A DNA stretch of 64,000 bases. It comes from Agapetus fuscipes (lineage: Eukaryota; Arthropoda; Insecta; Trichoptera; Glossosomatidae). The position numbers and the translations under genes were made by a program. The number at the start of each line of letters is the position of its first letter. The stretch's first letter is position 1. The notes beneath the pieces are model-generated. The model was not told where the DNA came from. It worked only from the letters and a program-made list of their open reading frames with translations, and made no database searches. Where the stretch lies: assembly GCA_951799405.1 (NCBI GenBank), contig OX637333.1, positions 18,909,960 through 18,973,959 on the forward strand, in the 5' to 3' direction. This document shows positions 10,821 through 21,640 of the stretch, piece by piece.

Positions 10821-11529
10821 ATTGTTATCGAGTCGGCACATATGACATAGATAAGTGGTTCCCAACTTGAGGGCGATTTGAGCTCTTAGGGGGGCGAAAA
10901 TTACATAGGAATGGAGCGATAGTCCCCTATCTGTTTACACAGAAAGGGGCGAAGGGCAAAAAAAGGGTGGGAAACAATGACACTGATGAAAAAATGTGAC
11001 ATCACCAAGCCGGTTGCTTTTTGTTGAAAAATAATTACTATTTGAGTCCTACAAGGTCGTATCAGCCGAGTCCAAGACGGCAATAAAGATTTTTGTTACA
11101 AATAAAATAAATATATGGAAATGATGACAAGATGATTTACTGTGTTTCTATATAATCATCTCATAAAAAAAAAATCGAACCTTTTTGTAACTAAATATGA
11201 ATTAAAAATAACTTTTTTATGGAAAAAAATATAGTTTGAAATAAAATATTTTTACTGTACAAAAACAATATCATATTAAATGTATTAATATGCAGTGAAA
11301 ATACAACAATTTTTTTTTTTAAAAGAGAATGTATTTTTAATTAACGTTTAAAAATTAATTTTCAATCCGTAAATGTGCAAATTTAAGAACGGTTTTCTAC
11401 GGTTTGCTAAGGACCCTAATCACGTAGACCTGTGACGTTTTGTGAGAAATTTGGAAGTTTTGAACTTTTTCCGACATTGTACCTATTGTGCATTTTTTTA
11501 TACATCTCTATATTTTCCAAGAGCAACAT
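10821..11529. other. AT-rich spacer between inverted R2 copies
   Basis: No gene seen. It separates the plus-strand R2 (10388-10820) from the minus-strand R2 (11922-12357). Confidence 0.5.
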
Positions 11530-11689
11530 TTATGTGGTAGGATGAGATTTATCTGGTAGGGTGACCATCGATTTGCCATATCCACGTGTTTGTTTGGATT
11601 CCGTCCAAGCAAACAAAGGCAACGGAAAATCTGCGCTGTTTTCCGGCAGACCACTCACACAGCTCAGCCAAATTGCGTATATCTGCATG

Positions 11690-11921
11690 GCATTACGCTT
11701 TATTTCAGTTTCTAAATCGCTGACTTGTTCCACATTTTGTCCCATTTTTGTCTATCTACAGTTTTCCTCAAAATTTCTTCTACTTTATATGTTATCGTCC
11801 TACGTTTATTTCAGGTTCTAGATCGTTTTCAACTTGTTCAACATTTATCTCATTGCGCTCTATCTATATGTGAGATTTTCTAAAAACTTCTTCTTTATGT
11901 CTTATTGTCATTTTTGTGCAT
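11690..11921. repeat. Degenerate tandem duplication, about 120-bp unit
   Basis: Two consecutive, diverged units share the order TTTC..TTCTA.ATCG, TTGTTC.ACATTT, CTATCTA, AATTTCTTCT. A third partial unit (CATTTTGTCCTATTTTGGTC) continues at 12368, after the inserted R2 element. Confidence 0.5.
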
Positions 11922-12357
11922 AATAATAATAATAATAATATTAGGATGATTTATTTAGTGAGCGCTGTTTTTGTGTGTGTCACACCTCAAGAGCCCTCTG
12001 CGACCTTGGTCGTCGCTGTAGAAAGCGCCAATTCTCAAGCAAGACCCAGTTGTTGTAAGGTTGGATGGACCTTTCAGTGACCGGTCTTTGGTAAAGGTTT
12101 ATGAATTTTTCAACCCAACGAAGAGCACATTTGGAAATATAAATGCCATATGTGATGCTCCGCTGGGATTCGAATTCACAACCCTCCATTTAGGCGTCCG
12201 AAGTGTTGCCACTGGACTACGGACCGGTCCAAGAAATGCCAACAACACGCGGTGTACCTAGCGGTCACCCATCCAAGTAGTATCCGCGCCCAATGTTGCT
12301 TAACTTCGGTGATCTGATGAGAACCGGTGCTTTCAACATGGTATCGTCGGACGTCGT
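11922..12357 (-). mobile_element. R2 composite SINE, complete, inverted
   Basis: Reverse-strand copy of the same composite as 10388-10820, from (AAT)n at 11922 through body, tRNA-like segment (about 12160-12228) and 5S-like head (12238-12355). It splits a degenerate tandem repeat. Both copies have the same head/tRNA junction, so the fusion predates dispersal. Confidence 0.92.
12238..12355 (-). pseudogene. 5S rRNA-derived SINE head
   Basis: The reverse complement contains ACCATGTTGAAAGCACCGGT, TCAGATCACCGAAGTTAAGC, ACTTGGATGGGTGACCGC and ACACCGCGTGTTGTTGGC. It is closer to 5S rRNA than the plus-strand copy, including an intact GGATGGGTGACC control-region word. Confidence 0.9.
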
Positions 12358-13500
12358 AAATGTATACATTTTGTCCTATTTTGGTCTATGTACTTACATA
12401 ACTTTCTTCATTTTTTTTTCTACGTTTTGCACCGCCACACATTTTGTCTAATTTTGGTTTATTCGCGATAAAAATGTTCGTAGGTATTTTGTTCTCCATA
12501 ATGTACCCATGTAGGTACGGATCAACACGGCTTAAACTTAACGTCACAACAATAGCATATTGCAAAATATCACTTTATCAAACAAATATCCCTTGTAAAA
12601 TACAACTGGGAATTTTTGAAACGAGAAAGTGTCGAATCAGCATTAAATGCCAGCAATACCAAATATTTGGTTGTAAATTTTGTCAACCTAAACAAGGACG
12701 TGCTTAGTCCAAATGCCTAAAAGAGCTGCCAAGTATTGATGACACAACAAATAAAATGTGTCATAGTTAACCTAAATGAAAGTATTAGTGTTTTATTTAA
12801 TATTTCTCTCAATATTGAACATATATCGTCAAAAATTGTATGCTGTGGTTCTCTTTAATTCTAAGTGACATGATTATTATGCCACTGTTAAACGCTGACT
12901 GGCGTAGCAAGTCACTCACGCGCTTTTTATACCACAGCTGTGTTTTTAACTTTTGGAATGGAGCTTAGTGCGTTCCGTAACTTCTCGGGAATTGTGGGCG
13001 TGGTTTCCTCGTTTTTACATTTTAAATGCACAGTACCCTTAGTACGAGTTGCAAAACTTGAGTAATGTAAAGTTTACGGCAAGTATTAAAGAGTGATTTT
13101 CCCCAATATCTGCCGTTTTTGTTTCTTACACTTTATGGTCTTAGAAAAAGAGTTACAGTGATGAAGAAAATCTTTTTTAAAAAAAGATTTTTTTGTTCTG
13201 AGGATATTACATACAATAACGATCGTTTTTAGTTTGGCTTAATTATAAAAGTAAGTAAACTTTAATCTTATAAAAATCCACGCAGTATTCGCGATTCCTG
13301 GCATTACAATACGTTCCATTTCTCACGGTGTACAAAAGTTTCGATGCGAAATTTCCAATCGTAAATTTGTCATTCCAAAATCCATTAAAAACTTTGGTGT
13401 TCACTTCGATATCGAACTATTCCTCTTTGCGACCCGGGGCATTTTTCAGCATTTGTCTGAGGTAATTGAGAATTTATCAAGTCACGAGTGGAAGTTCTGC
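12358..13500. other. Non-coding sequence
   Basis: An 87-codon open frame at 12444-12707 ending in a CxxC-containing, basic segment is not convincing as a gene and has no splice or family support. Nothing else recognised. Confidence 0.35.
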
Positions 13501-13515
13501 CATCAGAGTGTGGGA

Positions 13516-13529
13516 GGGGGGGGGGGGGG
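13516..13529 (+). repeat. Poly-G run
   Basis: Fourteen consecutive G in an otherwise AT-rich region, inside a locally GC-richer block (13430-13660). Confidence 0.9.
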
Positions 13530-13689
13530 AAATAGGGTGAAGGAGGACCAGACAAGGCCGAGCTTATCTGGCTTCTCTCAGGGCATGGAAAACTTGGGAC
13601 AGACGCCTGGGAAACTCGCCCCTGATGGCAACTGGAATTTTCAACTTTTCCAGGGTGGAAAAGAGAAATTTTCACTTCGTTTTTAATAA

Positions 13690-14170
13690 TTAATTGCAAA
13701 AACAGAAAATTTGTTATGATGAGTAGCAGATAGTTGTCTCAAAAGCAATGAAAGATTTAATCTAAAGCTTATAGAATTTGTGTCTTAGAGAATTTGTTAG
13801 ATGTGTATTTTTAATAATATGAATAATTGTATTGTACATTTGGAAATGACTCCTTGATTTTGTTGTTGTTGAAAGAAGGCTTATTTATAACGATAATATT
13901 TTTAGATTTTGTAATTTATTTGTATTATTTTCTAGTGCAGTAAAATGTACCATCTCGTTATTTATATGAATTGAATTTTTTTTCAAATAATGGACGACAT
14001 TTAAGTTAAGTTGAAAAGATATATAAACATAAAGGATTTGATAATGACCTGAGTATTGAAGGTCGAAAGTGCTCGCGATATAAAGTAAAATATTATTGTG
14101 AAAATTAAACTACGTTCAAGAAATAAAGGATTTGCATTAAATTCAATTATCCACAGAAAACACAAGTAAG
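13690..14170. other. AT-rich non-coding sequence
   Basis: Nothing recognised. Confidence 0.5.
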
Positions 14171-14171
14171 T

Positions 14172-14352
14172 TCGGGCTTGCACGCTGCTGAACTTACAAT
14201 ATAAGACACCAATCTTCAGAGGAACTTAAACTACGCAATTTTTGTCGACTTTCCCTGAAATAGCTGTGAAATTTAATCAATAAACAAGTGTAACGATGTT
14301 TTCATCGTGGGATGTCATGTCAGCCTCATCCAAACCTATAAGTCAAGGAGCA
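14172..14352 (-). mobile_element. R1 element, decayed
   Basis: Retains TTTCCCTGAAATAGCTGTGA, GTCAGCCTCAT and CAAACCTATAAGTCAAGGAG from the R1 5' half. The tail half is missing. Confidence 0.7.
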
Positions 14353-14640
14353 GCCATTTTAATTTACAACATTTTAAGTTGTTACAAATTTTGACTTACA
14401 TACTTTTAATTAAATCAGGATCTCTAAGCACCTGACTCTTGTACAACTCTCGAATGCTTTCATTTATTAATCAAGAAGACGAAGTCGCAAAGCTCAACGC
14501 TATCACATTTCAGGCGTCCCTGAAACTTGGTGAAAAACATCTTCAGGAATTCGGGCATCCCTCGTTCATTTAAATCCCTCTAACCCCTTCTCTCATCCCC
14601 ACCAAGAATTCGTGATGAAAACTTTCTTATCGATAACATT

Positions 14641-14930
14641 AACCGGTCTGTGGTCTACTGGTTTCTTCTACATTTTGGACTTGCCAAGGTTCGATTTCCG
14701 GCGGAGTACAAAAAAAAAAACATTTTAAGAATATGCTTTTTAGAACAGGTTTGAACAATCAATCTGCCTTTACCAAAGACCGGTAACCACACTTCCAGCT
14801 TCACAGCAATTGGGTCTTGCTTGCGAGAGCTGGTGCTTTATACAGTAACGTCCAAGCTCGCAAATGGCTCTAGTGTGATTCACACAAAAATAGCGGTCAC
14901 CAAATAAGTCGTCGTAAAACATTATAAATA
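14641..14930 (+). mobile_element. R2 SINE without 5S head
   Basis: tRNA-like head (CGGTCTGTGGTCTACTGG, GGTTCGATTTCCGGCGGAG), A-run, then body landmarks AAGACCGGTAACCAC, TGGGTCTTGCTTGCGAGAG, ACACAAAAATAGCGGTCACC. It starts at the tRNA-like module and is followed directly by an R1 element. Confidence 0.85.
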
Positions 14931-14934
14931 TCGT

Positions 14935-15111
14935 TCTTTAACTTATAGGTTGGTATGTGGCTGACCATATACTGTTAAAAATGGTTCACTTGTTTCAGGG
15001 AAAACAATGATAGTAGCACATTGCGAAGAAGTGTACATTTTCACGTATTTGCTTGTGGGCATACATTAAATATGAAAACCTTTACCTCTATATTTCAGAT
15101 TATAGATAATG
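14935..15111 (+). mobile_element. R1 element with internal deletion
   Basis: Begins TTAACTTATAGGTTGGTATG and ends CAGATTATAGATAATG. About 70 bp of the middle is missing, including part of the hairpin region. Confidence 0.8.
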
Positions 15112-15304
15112 AGGAAAGATTTTCAGTTTCAGCACGTTGCATTTTGAAACTGGCGACATTGAAAAAGTTTACAACAGCTGAGATTTCCAACTTTATTTAA
15201 TAACAATAATGTTAACTATTCAACCATTATAATTTTTTCCCCGTGCCCCGTTTAGAAGGAAAACATACGATCAAAAGTAATGTTGTCATTGTTTTGTAAC
15301 GTTA

Positions 15305-15375
15305 ACTTTGCTTCTATTCCACTACGGGTGATCCAAGCTTCTGCATTGTTGTCTCCACTTGTTTCTATCAGTAAG
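15305..15375 (-). mobile_element. LINE 3'-end scrap
   Basis: TTCCACTACGGGTGATCCAA then GCTTCTGCATTGTTGTCTCC parallels the LINE 3' ends at 37245 and 46160. Confidence 0.4.
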
Positions 15376-15649
15376 AAGGACATTAAGGTATATAGAAACT
15401 GATAAAACATGCCTGCGAGTAAATAGCGGAGCTCACGGACAAATATTCTCCATTAAATTTGTGGAAAGCTCATTTGATTCCGATCCCGATCAGCTGTTCA
15501 CGCGTGGCCGGCCATGTTTAATAGCTTACCATCTACCGATTTGATCGGTTGATAAATCGAGACTGCAAGGGCTATATTTTTTAATAGAATTCAATTATTT
15601 CTATGTTTTAATGAATACGTCCTAGAAATACGGTAATTACATATAATGT

Positions 15650-15895
15650 TAGTTGCAAATTTATATTAACATTTGAGGTTTATATTTAATGCACGCCCAC
15701 AAGCTGGCACGTGTAAGTCCGAGCTTACACATGCTATATGTGTACAATGTAAACCAAACCTCAGATGGACCTTGCAACTTCTGCCGCCTTTCCTTGAAAT
15801 CAGGATGGAATTGGTAAAAATGAAACAAGTTTTTAACAGCATGGGGGCAGCCTCACACCAAACTACATATTTTATTAGTCAGGGAAAGAAATTTT
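15650..15895 (-). mobile_element. R1 element, full length
   Basis: GTTGCAAATTTATATTAACA, TTTAATGCACGCCCACAAGC, the double-hairpin region (ACGTGTAAGTCCGAGCTTAC), and a degraded 5' end. Confidence 0.85.
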
Positions 15896-16082
15896 GTATA
15901 AATAAGCTAAGTAGAATATAAACGGCTTTTACAAACCGTGGTGTAGAGAAGACCGAGTTTCTGAAATGTGTGTGATTTTGTTGTAAACTTTTAATTAAGT
16001 TGTTAGGTTCTGCCGTAAAACAAACCTTAAACTCATGTTTTCTTGGTTTCGCATAGTTTTAGATTCGTATCTTGTAACTGTA

Positions 16083-16265
16083 TCCAGCCGCCATTTCGCT
16101 AGGAGTGGCCAGTAACTTCCTAAATGCATCTTCATTTTGTTCCATCCATGCAAACTTCTTTCACCTTCTCGACATTCATCAGTCTCTTCATTCATGCTTC
16201 TCTCTTTTCCTCACGCTGCAGATGATAATTATTGACAACATCTCTTATTTGATAAATCCGTTTTT
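16083..16265 (-). mobile_element. LINE 3' end, minus strand
   Basis: Begins CAGCCGCCATTTCGCTAGGA. The minus strand encodes MKMHLGSYWPLLAKWRL-like residues, matching the end of the reverse transcriptase ORF seen in the plus-strand copy at 16356. The two face each other across a short tandem duplication. Confidence 0.6.
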
Positions 16266-16300
16266 ATCTCGGTCTTTCCATTTTACATATACCTTTGACC

Positions 16301-16354
16301 ATCTGTGCCACGTACTGGGTGCCACCGCATCTGTGACGTACTGGGTGCCACCGC
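16301..16354 (+). repeat. Two-unit direct repeat, 26-28 bp
   Basis: ATCTGTG(CC)ACGTACTGGG followed by TGCCACCGC occurs twice back to back. It marks the junction between two opposed LINE fragments. Confidence 0.85.
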
Positions 16355-16355
16355 T

Positions 16356-16935
16356 GGTATAGCCAAAAACCAAAACTTATCGAAAAATGTTCGATTGGCG
16401 GTACACGGTGGAATACTAGTGCCCACTTTGATGTACGGAAGTGAAGCTTGGACGATGAATGAGAGTGAAATTAGTAAAGTCCGTACGGTCGAAATGGACT
16501 TTCTAAGAAGTATGATTGGAAAAAAACAGAAAGATAGGGTGAGGAATGAGTCAGTGAGAGAAGAATGTGGTGCAAGGGAAAGTATAAAAGTAAAAATCAA
16601 AAGGGGTTTGTTAAAATGGTTTGGACATATGGAAAGAATGAATGACGAAAGACTGACGAAGAGAGTGTACGCTGCAACTATGAATGGAAGCCGTGGTAGG
16701 GGAAGACCGAGGAAAGTATGGATGGATCAAATTTCCGAAATAGCGAATGAATGGGATATTCAGAGTCATAACAAAAGGAGAGAGTGCATGAAAAAGATTA
16801 TGACTCTGAATGAAATGAAAGAAGTATGTAAGGACCGAAAGGAATGGCGGTTTATTTGCAACAATGGCGGCTAGGGCATTAATTCTAAGTGTAATATTAA
16901 GTTTAATTTTAATTTTACTTTATTTTAATTTTAAT
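16356..16935 (+). mobile_element. Non-LTR retrotransposon, RT C-terminal region
   Basis: About 170 codons open on the plus strand: VRLAVHGGILVPTLMYGSEA, VRTVEMDFLRSMIGKKQKDR, GLLKWFGHMERMNDERLTKR, GRGRPRKVWMDQISEIANEW, ending EWRFICNNGG and stop. This is the thumb/C-terminal region of LINE reverse transcriptases (LMYGSEAW...WFGHMERM...RGRPRK.W). It is 5'-truncated with no catalytic domain, followed by an A/T-rich tail (TTTAATTTTAATTTTAC). It is the best-preserved LINE piece in the window. Confidence 0.93.
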
Positions 16936-16984
16936 TTGTAATGTGTCTCATTATGAATTTCTGTAAATCATTTATAATTTTTTG

Positions 16985-17249
16985 TGCTCCTTGACTGATA
17001 GGTTGGTACGAGGCTGACCACCCGTGCTGTAAAAATCGGTTCACTTTTGCCAATGCCACCCCGGTTCAGGGAACGGCGGCAGGAGTTGCAAGGTTTATGT
17101 CCATGTGAGGTTTTCTTTATTTGTATGCACACATGCAGAATGTGTAGGCGCGAACCTACATGTGCCTGTCTGTGGGCATGCATTTCATATGAGCCTTAAA
17201 TGTTTACATATCCTTGCAGCTTAGATTATAGATTATAGATTATAGATCC
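16985..17249 (+). mobile_element. R1 element, full length
   Basis: Starts CTCCTTGACTGATAGGTTGG, complete body, three GATTATA tail units. Carries diagnostic CCACCCCGGTTCAGGGAACG and GGCGGCAGGAG, marking a GGCGGCAGG-type variant. Confidence 0.92.
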
Positions 17250-18340
17250 CTTTACGCATTCTCTTCGTCAGTCACTTGTCCCCGAAATTTTGACTGCTTC
17301 CAGCTATCAAAAAGAAGCACGCACAAACCATCGCACGTGACCATTCTTTGTAAAATTTTCAAAATAAAATTAGAGTCGGTTAAATTAGAGTCAAGATTAT
17401 TAAAATATCCATCGATTTGATGCAACAGGCTATAAGGCCGATATGTTTCTTTACCATACATTTTTATCACAAACTTTTTCATCCCTCCCAGTTCCGTGAC
17501 GTCAGAGACGTGCGCAGCTTTTTATCCGTGGGTAGGCAACAATATGAGATTTTTCAGGTTCAGATATTAATGACATTTCAAAGCTCAAAAAAGTTGTGAT
17601 GTCTCACGGCAGGGATGGTATGGCAAAAGCTAACTAAAAAGTTGTTATTATTTGTCAAGGAACTTTGCCATATTTTTAGTTTAGTTTGCCAGACGGCAAA
17701 AATTTAAATTTCCAACATCCGTGCAAAAAAAAATCTTAGTCCATTTATCGTTTTTTTTTATAGTAAGTACATAAGTATTTTATGTTTAATTTTAAGCGCC
17801 CTTGAGGCGGTGGCTAGTACGACTAAACGGTACAATTTTTACAATTATTATTATCATTATAATAAGGTCCGCACATGAATTGACTTACACAAAATTGTGT
17901 CGTCAAGCAAGCGGGGCTGCTAGAAAAAAGCCAGACAATTTTTTTATTATTGGTTGCTAAAGGCAAAAGTCAATACGAGTGATGTTTGCTCACCGAAAAA
18001 GTTCCAAAGTCAAATTTGAGCATTTTGTTCCTTCCTACTATCTTCCCCAATCGCTGTACTTGTATTTAAGATGTCCATTGTATGTATGAGGATAATTTAT
18101 TCTTTTTTTTTTAATGATAAGATTACTTTATGTGATGAGAGCGCTGCTGTTGTGTTTGCTATACCTAAAGGGCCCTTTACTTCACATATATTCTGAGGAA
18201 CTTAACATATTTGAAAATCTTTTTCGATGGATCGTAGTGAGGTAAAAAATGTGTGCCTTTAGGGTGTGCCTGCCTCTGTGTGACCTTTGTAACACAATAT
18301 CTCCCTGTGAGGGGTGGCGACGGTTGCCATGACAACCCAA
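17250..18340. other. AT-rich non-coding sequence
   Basis: Nothing recognised. Confidence 0.5.
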
Positions 18341-18344
18341 GCAC

Positions 18345-18495
18345 CCAAGTATGCAACTTTACGTTTAAACTCAAACGTAGAGTTGCACCGAAACTTCACG
18401 TTGCCTAAAACAGCACCTCCAGTTGACGTACAAGTTTTCATATTTTTTTGGGAAAACGCCGTAATTAAGTTTAAACGTAAGTAGTCACGTGGTCC
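18345..18495. repeat. Imperfect foldback
   Basis: ACTTTACGTTTAAACTCAAA near the left end is mirrored by AAGTTTAAACGTAAGT at the right end. The interior has TTTTTTTGGGAAAACGCC, shared with other foldbacks of the window. Confidence 0.5.
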
Positions 18496-18794
18496 GTTAG
18501 AGGGTGAGCCACAGGCTATTTCCATTTCATCAAAGCCTCAATAAAGTTCCAGAATTAATTATAATGTTTCCAAGTGTTTCTTGGACTCATCCACTGTATA
18601 TTTGTTAAATTGTTTCTATATGTTACTTGATCTGTTTCTTATAGTTGTTCACGATTAAGATTTTTTGATAACGCGTTGCACAAAAAAATATTGTTCATTT
18701 AGGTTAGTGGCTTCCAACATATTGTGGCCAATCGCCCCTTATTCCAAAATAAAATTTATCGACTAGTGGTTTGGGTTTTCCACTGTGGGCAGTA

Positions 18795-18962
18795 TAGCCA
18801 CCAAAGGTCCTAAAGGTCCATCACCAAATGACCATTAATTTCCACCAAAACCTACAGAAGCTGGGGCTTGCTTGAGAATCTGCGCTTTCTATCGCAAAGG
18901 GCTTTTGAGCTGTGATTCACACAAAATCAGCGCTAACCAAATCCATCATCTGAATATATTAT
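18795..18962 (+). mobile_element. R2 SINE body fragment
   Basis: Body words CAAAGGTCCTAAAGGTCCAT, GGGGCTTGCTTGAGAATC, TGATTCACACAAAATCAGCG. The head is missing. Confidence 0.7.
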
Positions 18963-19004
18963 ATTTTTATATCATTCTATATTTATTATCTAATTTATTA
19001 TCAT

Positions 19005-19263
19005 TCCTTGACTTATAGGTTGGTATGAGGCTGACCACCCATACTGTAAAAAATGGTTCACTTTGCCAATGTCACCCCTGTTTCAGGGAAGGTCGGCAAA
19101 AGTTGTGGGGCTTATGTTCATTTGAGGTTTGGATTTTATTTGTAAGTACACATTCAGCATTTGTAAGCGCGAACTACACTTGTTGGTTTGTGGGCATACA
19201 TCTGAGAGCTTTAAATGAATATATCCTTGCAACTTAGATTATAGATTATAGATTATAGATTAT
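19005..19263 (+). mobile_element. R1 element, full length, young
   Basis: TTCCTTGACTTATAGGTTGG to a (GATTATA)n tail ending at 19263. Nearly identical in body to the copy at 8165-8408. Confidence 0.93.
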
Positions 19264-19308
19264 ACATTTTTTATTTTATTTTTTTAACTAAAGAATAAAG
19301 ATTTGTGA

Positions 19309-19555
19309 AGAGGAATGCAAACCAATCTATTTTGCGTGGCTAGAAACAGGTATTAACATTATCAAGTAATAATTCATTGTTAAATATGTTAATGAATTAT
19401 TGATTAATGACTATCCAATGACATCTGTTGAACCAGGGTCAAAGTTATTTTCAAGAGGACACGCGGCGCAGGCGGGTTTCGAACTTACGCTTATTTCAAT
19501 AACGCAAATTCGAGTGCCAAAGCCTTATCCGCTCGACCATACCAACGATCTTCTA
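19309..19555 (-). mobile_element. R4 SINE (tRNA-Ser/Leu-like head)
   Basis: The minus strand reads TGGTATGGTCGAGCGGATAA (A box of type II tRNAs) and then GTAAGTTCGAAACCCGCC (B box). The distal sequence is CTATTTTGCGTGGCTAG on the plus strand, mirroring CCAGGCAAAATAGGTTGGTG of the plus copies. Confidence 0.75.
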
Positions 19556-19574
19556 CTTATATTACATCTGTTAA

Positions 19575-19782
19575 CTGTCACCCCTGTCACCTCTGTCACC
19601 CCTGTCTCAGGGAAGGACGGCAAGAGTTGCAGGGTGTATGTCCATTTGAGATTTGGTTTTTATGTTGTAGGTTCACATGAGGCATGTGCAAGCGCGAACT
19701 TGAATGTGTCTGGTTGTGAGAATGCATGTAATGTGAATCTCCAATGTAAAATATCTTTGCAACTTAGATTAGATTAGATTAG
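19575..19782 (+). mobile_element. R1 element, 5'-truncated, (GATTA)n tail
   Basis: Begins inside the body at TGTCACCCCTGTCACC, where a 12-bp word is triplicated. It ends CTTAGATTAGATTAGATTAG. 5' truncation with an intact 3' tail is the signature of target-primed reverse transcription. Confidence 0.9.
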
Positions 19783-19974
19783 AACTCCCTACTATGATGC
19801 CGAAGACCAAGTGTGCTTCCATCTTCTGGGAGGTCGGCCTGGTAGACGCTGGCTGTCTGGTATTTCATGTGCAACGATTCGAGTTAACTAACTCATGCGG
19901 TCTAAACTTATAAACACATCTGCCCAAACCATCTCTATGTACCTACTCAAGTGTAACGTATGGTGAGATAATAA

Positions 19975-20281
19975 ATAAAAATAAATTAGGCTGATTTATT
20001 TTGTGAGCGCTGTTTTTGTGTGTATCACACCTCAAGAGCCCTCTGCGAGCTAGGTCGTCGCTATAGAAAGCGCCAATTCTCAAGCAAGACCCAGTTGTTG
20101 TAAGGCTGGATGGACCTTTTGATGACCGGTCTTTGGTAAAGGTGTACGAATTTTTCAACCCAGCGAAGAGCAAATTTGAAAATATAAATGGTATATTTTT
20201 CGTGCTCCGCCGGGATTCGATCCCTACGACCTTCCAGTTACGAGTCCGAAGTGCTACCATCTGGACTACGGACCGGTCACG
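19975..20281 (-). mobile_element. R2 SINE without 5S head
   Basis: Body landmarks TTGTGAGCGCTGTTTTTGTG, CCAATTCTCAAGCAAGACCC, ACCGGTCTTTGGTAAAGG, then tRNA-like CTCCGCCGGGATTCGATCCC and CTACGGACCGGTC. Confidence 0.9.
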
Positions 20282-20458
20282 AGATGCTACATCTTTCCGA
20301 TTGCACTCTATGGCATGGAGATTTTGAACACTTACACAGTGCCTCGAGAACAGAAACACTGCCTTTGAAGTGTGCATCAACAGTCGTTGAAGGTTTGCTG
20401 GATGGATCGAGTCATAAATGGAGAGGGTCTTTCCCGTATGAATACCAGAGTCAAACTA
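20282..20458 (+). mobile_element. LINE RT C-terminal scrap
   Basis: Frame fragments FPIALYGMEILNTYTVPREQ and CWMDRVINGEGLSRMNTRVK resemble the 59930-60290 LINE (YGMEGWT-type, ISWMDQVTNAEVLSHMNTGA). Confidence 0.75.
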
Positions 20459-20461
20459 CTA

Positions 20462-20717
20462 ATCTGATCTAATCTAATCTAAGTTGCAAAGATATGTTAC
20501 ATCGGAGATTCACATTACATGCATTCTCACAACCAGACATGTGCAAGTTCGCGCTTGCACATGCCTCATGTGAACCTACAACATAAAAACCAAATCTCAA
20601 ATGGACATACACCCTGCAAATCTTGTCGTCCTTACCTGAAACAGGGGTGTCATTGGCAAAGTGAACCATTTATACAGCATGGGTGGTCAGCCGCATACCA
20701 ACCTATAAGTCAAGGAA
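20462..20717 (-). mobile_element. R1 element, full length, (GATTA)n tail
   Basis: TAATCTGATCTAATCTAATC at the tail, TGCATTCTCACAACCAGACA, the hairpin region, and CAACCTATAAGTCAAGGAAC at the 5' end. It lies opposite the copy at 19575-19782, tail to tail across R2 and LINE debris. Confidence 0.93.
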
Positions 20718-20799
20718 CATACACGACAAATTACATTTTTTAAATCAATAAATAATAATATATATGGACATCAAAAACTAAAACATAAAACAAATTTCA

Positions 20800-20875
20800 C
20801 GTTAATAAACCCTAGCCGCCAACATTACAGATCAACCGCTATTTCTAACTAATGTCCATCAAAAGGCAAAAAAAG
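20800..20875 (-). mobile_element. LINE 3'-end scrap
   Basis: AATAAACCCTAGCCGCCAAC is the reverse of the 3' end (GGCGGCTAGGGCATTAATT) of the LINE at 16356-16935. Confidence 0.6.
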
Positions 20876-20931
20876 ATTTATTGTGGCCACATAATGAGAA
20901 TTAAGAAGCATTCATTCCTGCTTCTCATCGT

Positions 20932-21356
20932 CTATAATCTAAGCTGCAAAGATATATTACATTTAAGATTCATATTAAATGCATTCCCATAAGAAGACAC
21001 GTATAAGTTCGCGCTTACTCATGCCGCGTGTGGATGTAAATCCATACAACATAAAAACCCAATCTCAATGTCGGTGTTATGGCCGAGGGGCTAAGTGGGC
21101 TGATAGAACAACGTTGGTTGAATTAAATTAAGATAAACAATAATGATTTATTCATTGATGATATAAATACCTGTTTCTGGCCAGGCAAAATAGGTTGGTG
21201 AATTGCATTCCTGTTCACAAACCTATTTAAATAAAAAATCAAACGAACATTAGCCTTGCAAATCTCGCCGATTTTCCATGAAACAGAAGTGATATTGTCA
21301 AAGTGAACTATTTTTTACAGTAAGGGTGGCTAGTTCTATACCAACCTATAAGTCGA
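20932..21356 (-). mobile_element. R1 element interrupted by an R4 SINE
   Basis: Tail half (20932-21061) and head half (21230-21356) of one minus-strand R1 copy are separated by 168 bp of unrelated sequence. Rejoined positions are colinear (...AACCCAATCTCA | AAATCAAACGAACATTAGCC...), dating the R4 insertion after the R1 insertion. Confidence 0.85.
21062..21229 (+). mobile_element. R4 SINE inserted in R1
   Basis: Starts TCGGTGTTATGGCCGAGGGG (type II tRNA A-box-like) and ends with R4 3' sequence CCAGGCAAAATAGGTTGGTG and GAATTGCATTCCTGTTCACA. The B-box region is missing, so the copy is internally deleted. Confidence 0.78.
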
Positions 21357-21359
21357 TGA

Positions 21360-21592
21360 ATATCAAGGCGCTATGCAGAGAAGAATTGGGGGAAGACAAG
21401 CTTCAAGTCAAGGAAGAACATTCTGGTTGAAGAACCTGATACAGCGGTTTGTCAGAAGCACAAGATCCTTATTTCGTGCAGCAGTATTGAAGGTGCAAAT
21501 CACAATGATGATCACCGATCCTCATTGCAGAGGTACAGGAAAAAGGCAAAGTACCTACTCAAGATGTGAACAATAGCATAGTTGGTCTTCCA
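21360..21592 (+). mobile_element. LINE RT C-terminal scrap
   Basis: Encodes RRIGGRQASSQGRTFWLKNL, IQRFVRSTRSLFRAAVLKVQ and ITMMITDPHC, parallel to the family seen at 48885 and 60180 (VVGRRAPGWRSTSWLKNLRQ). Confidence 0.8.
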
Positions 21593-21640
21593 TTTATAGT
21601 TTTGTCATAGTTTCCCGCGTTTTCAGCACACAGCGCCTGA

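Noticed and set aside
16356..16874. Host gene with a DNA-binding or structural role
   Set aside because: The YGSEAW...WFGHMERM...RGRPRK order identifies a LINE reverse transcriptase C-terminus.
19763..19782. Telomere-like repeats (TTAGATTAG)
   Set aside because: Only three or four GATTA units at R1 3' ends; not the arthropod TTAGG repeat.
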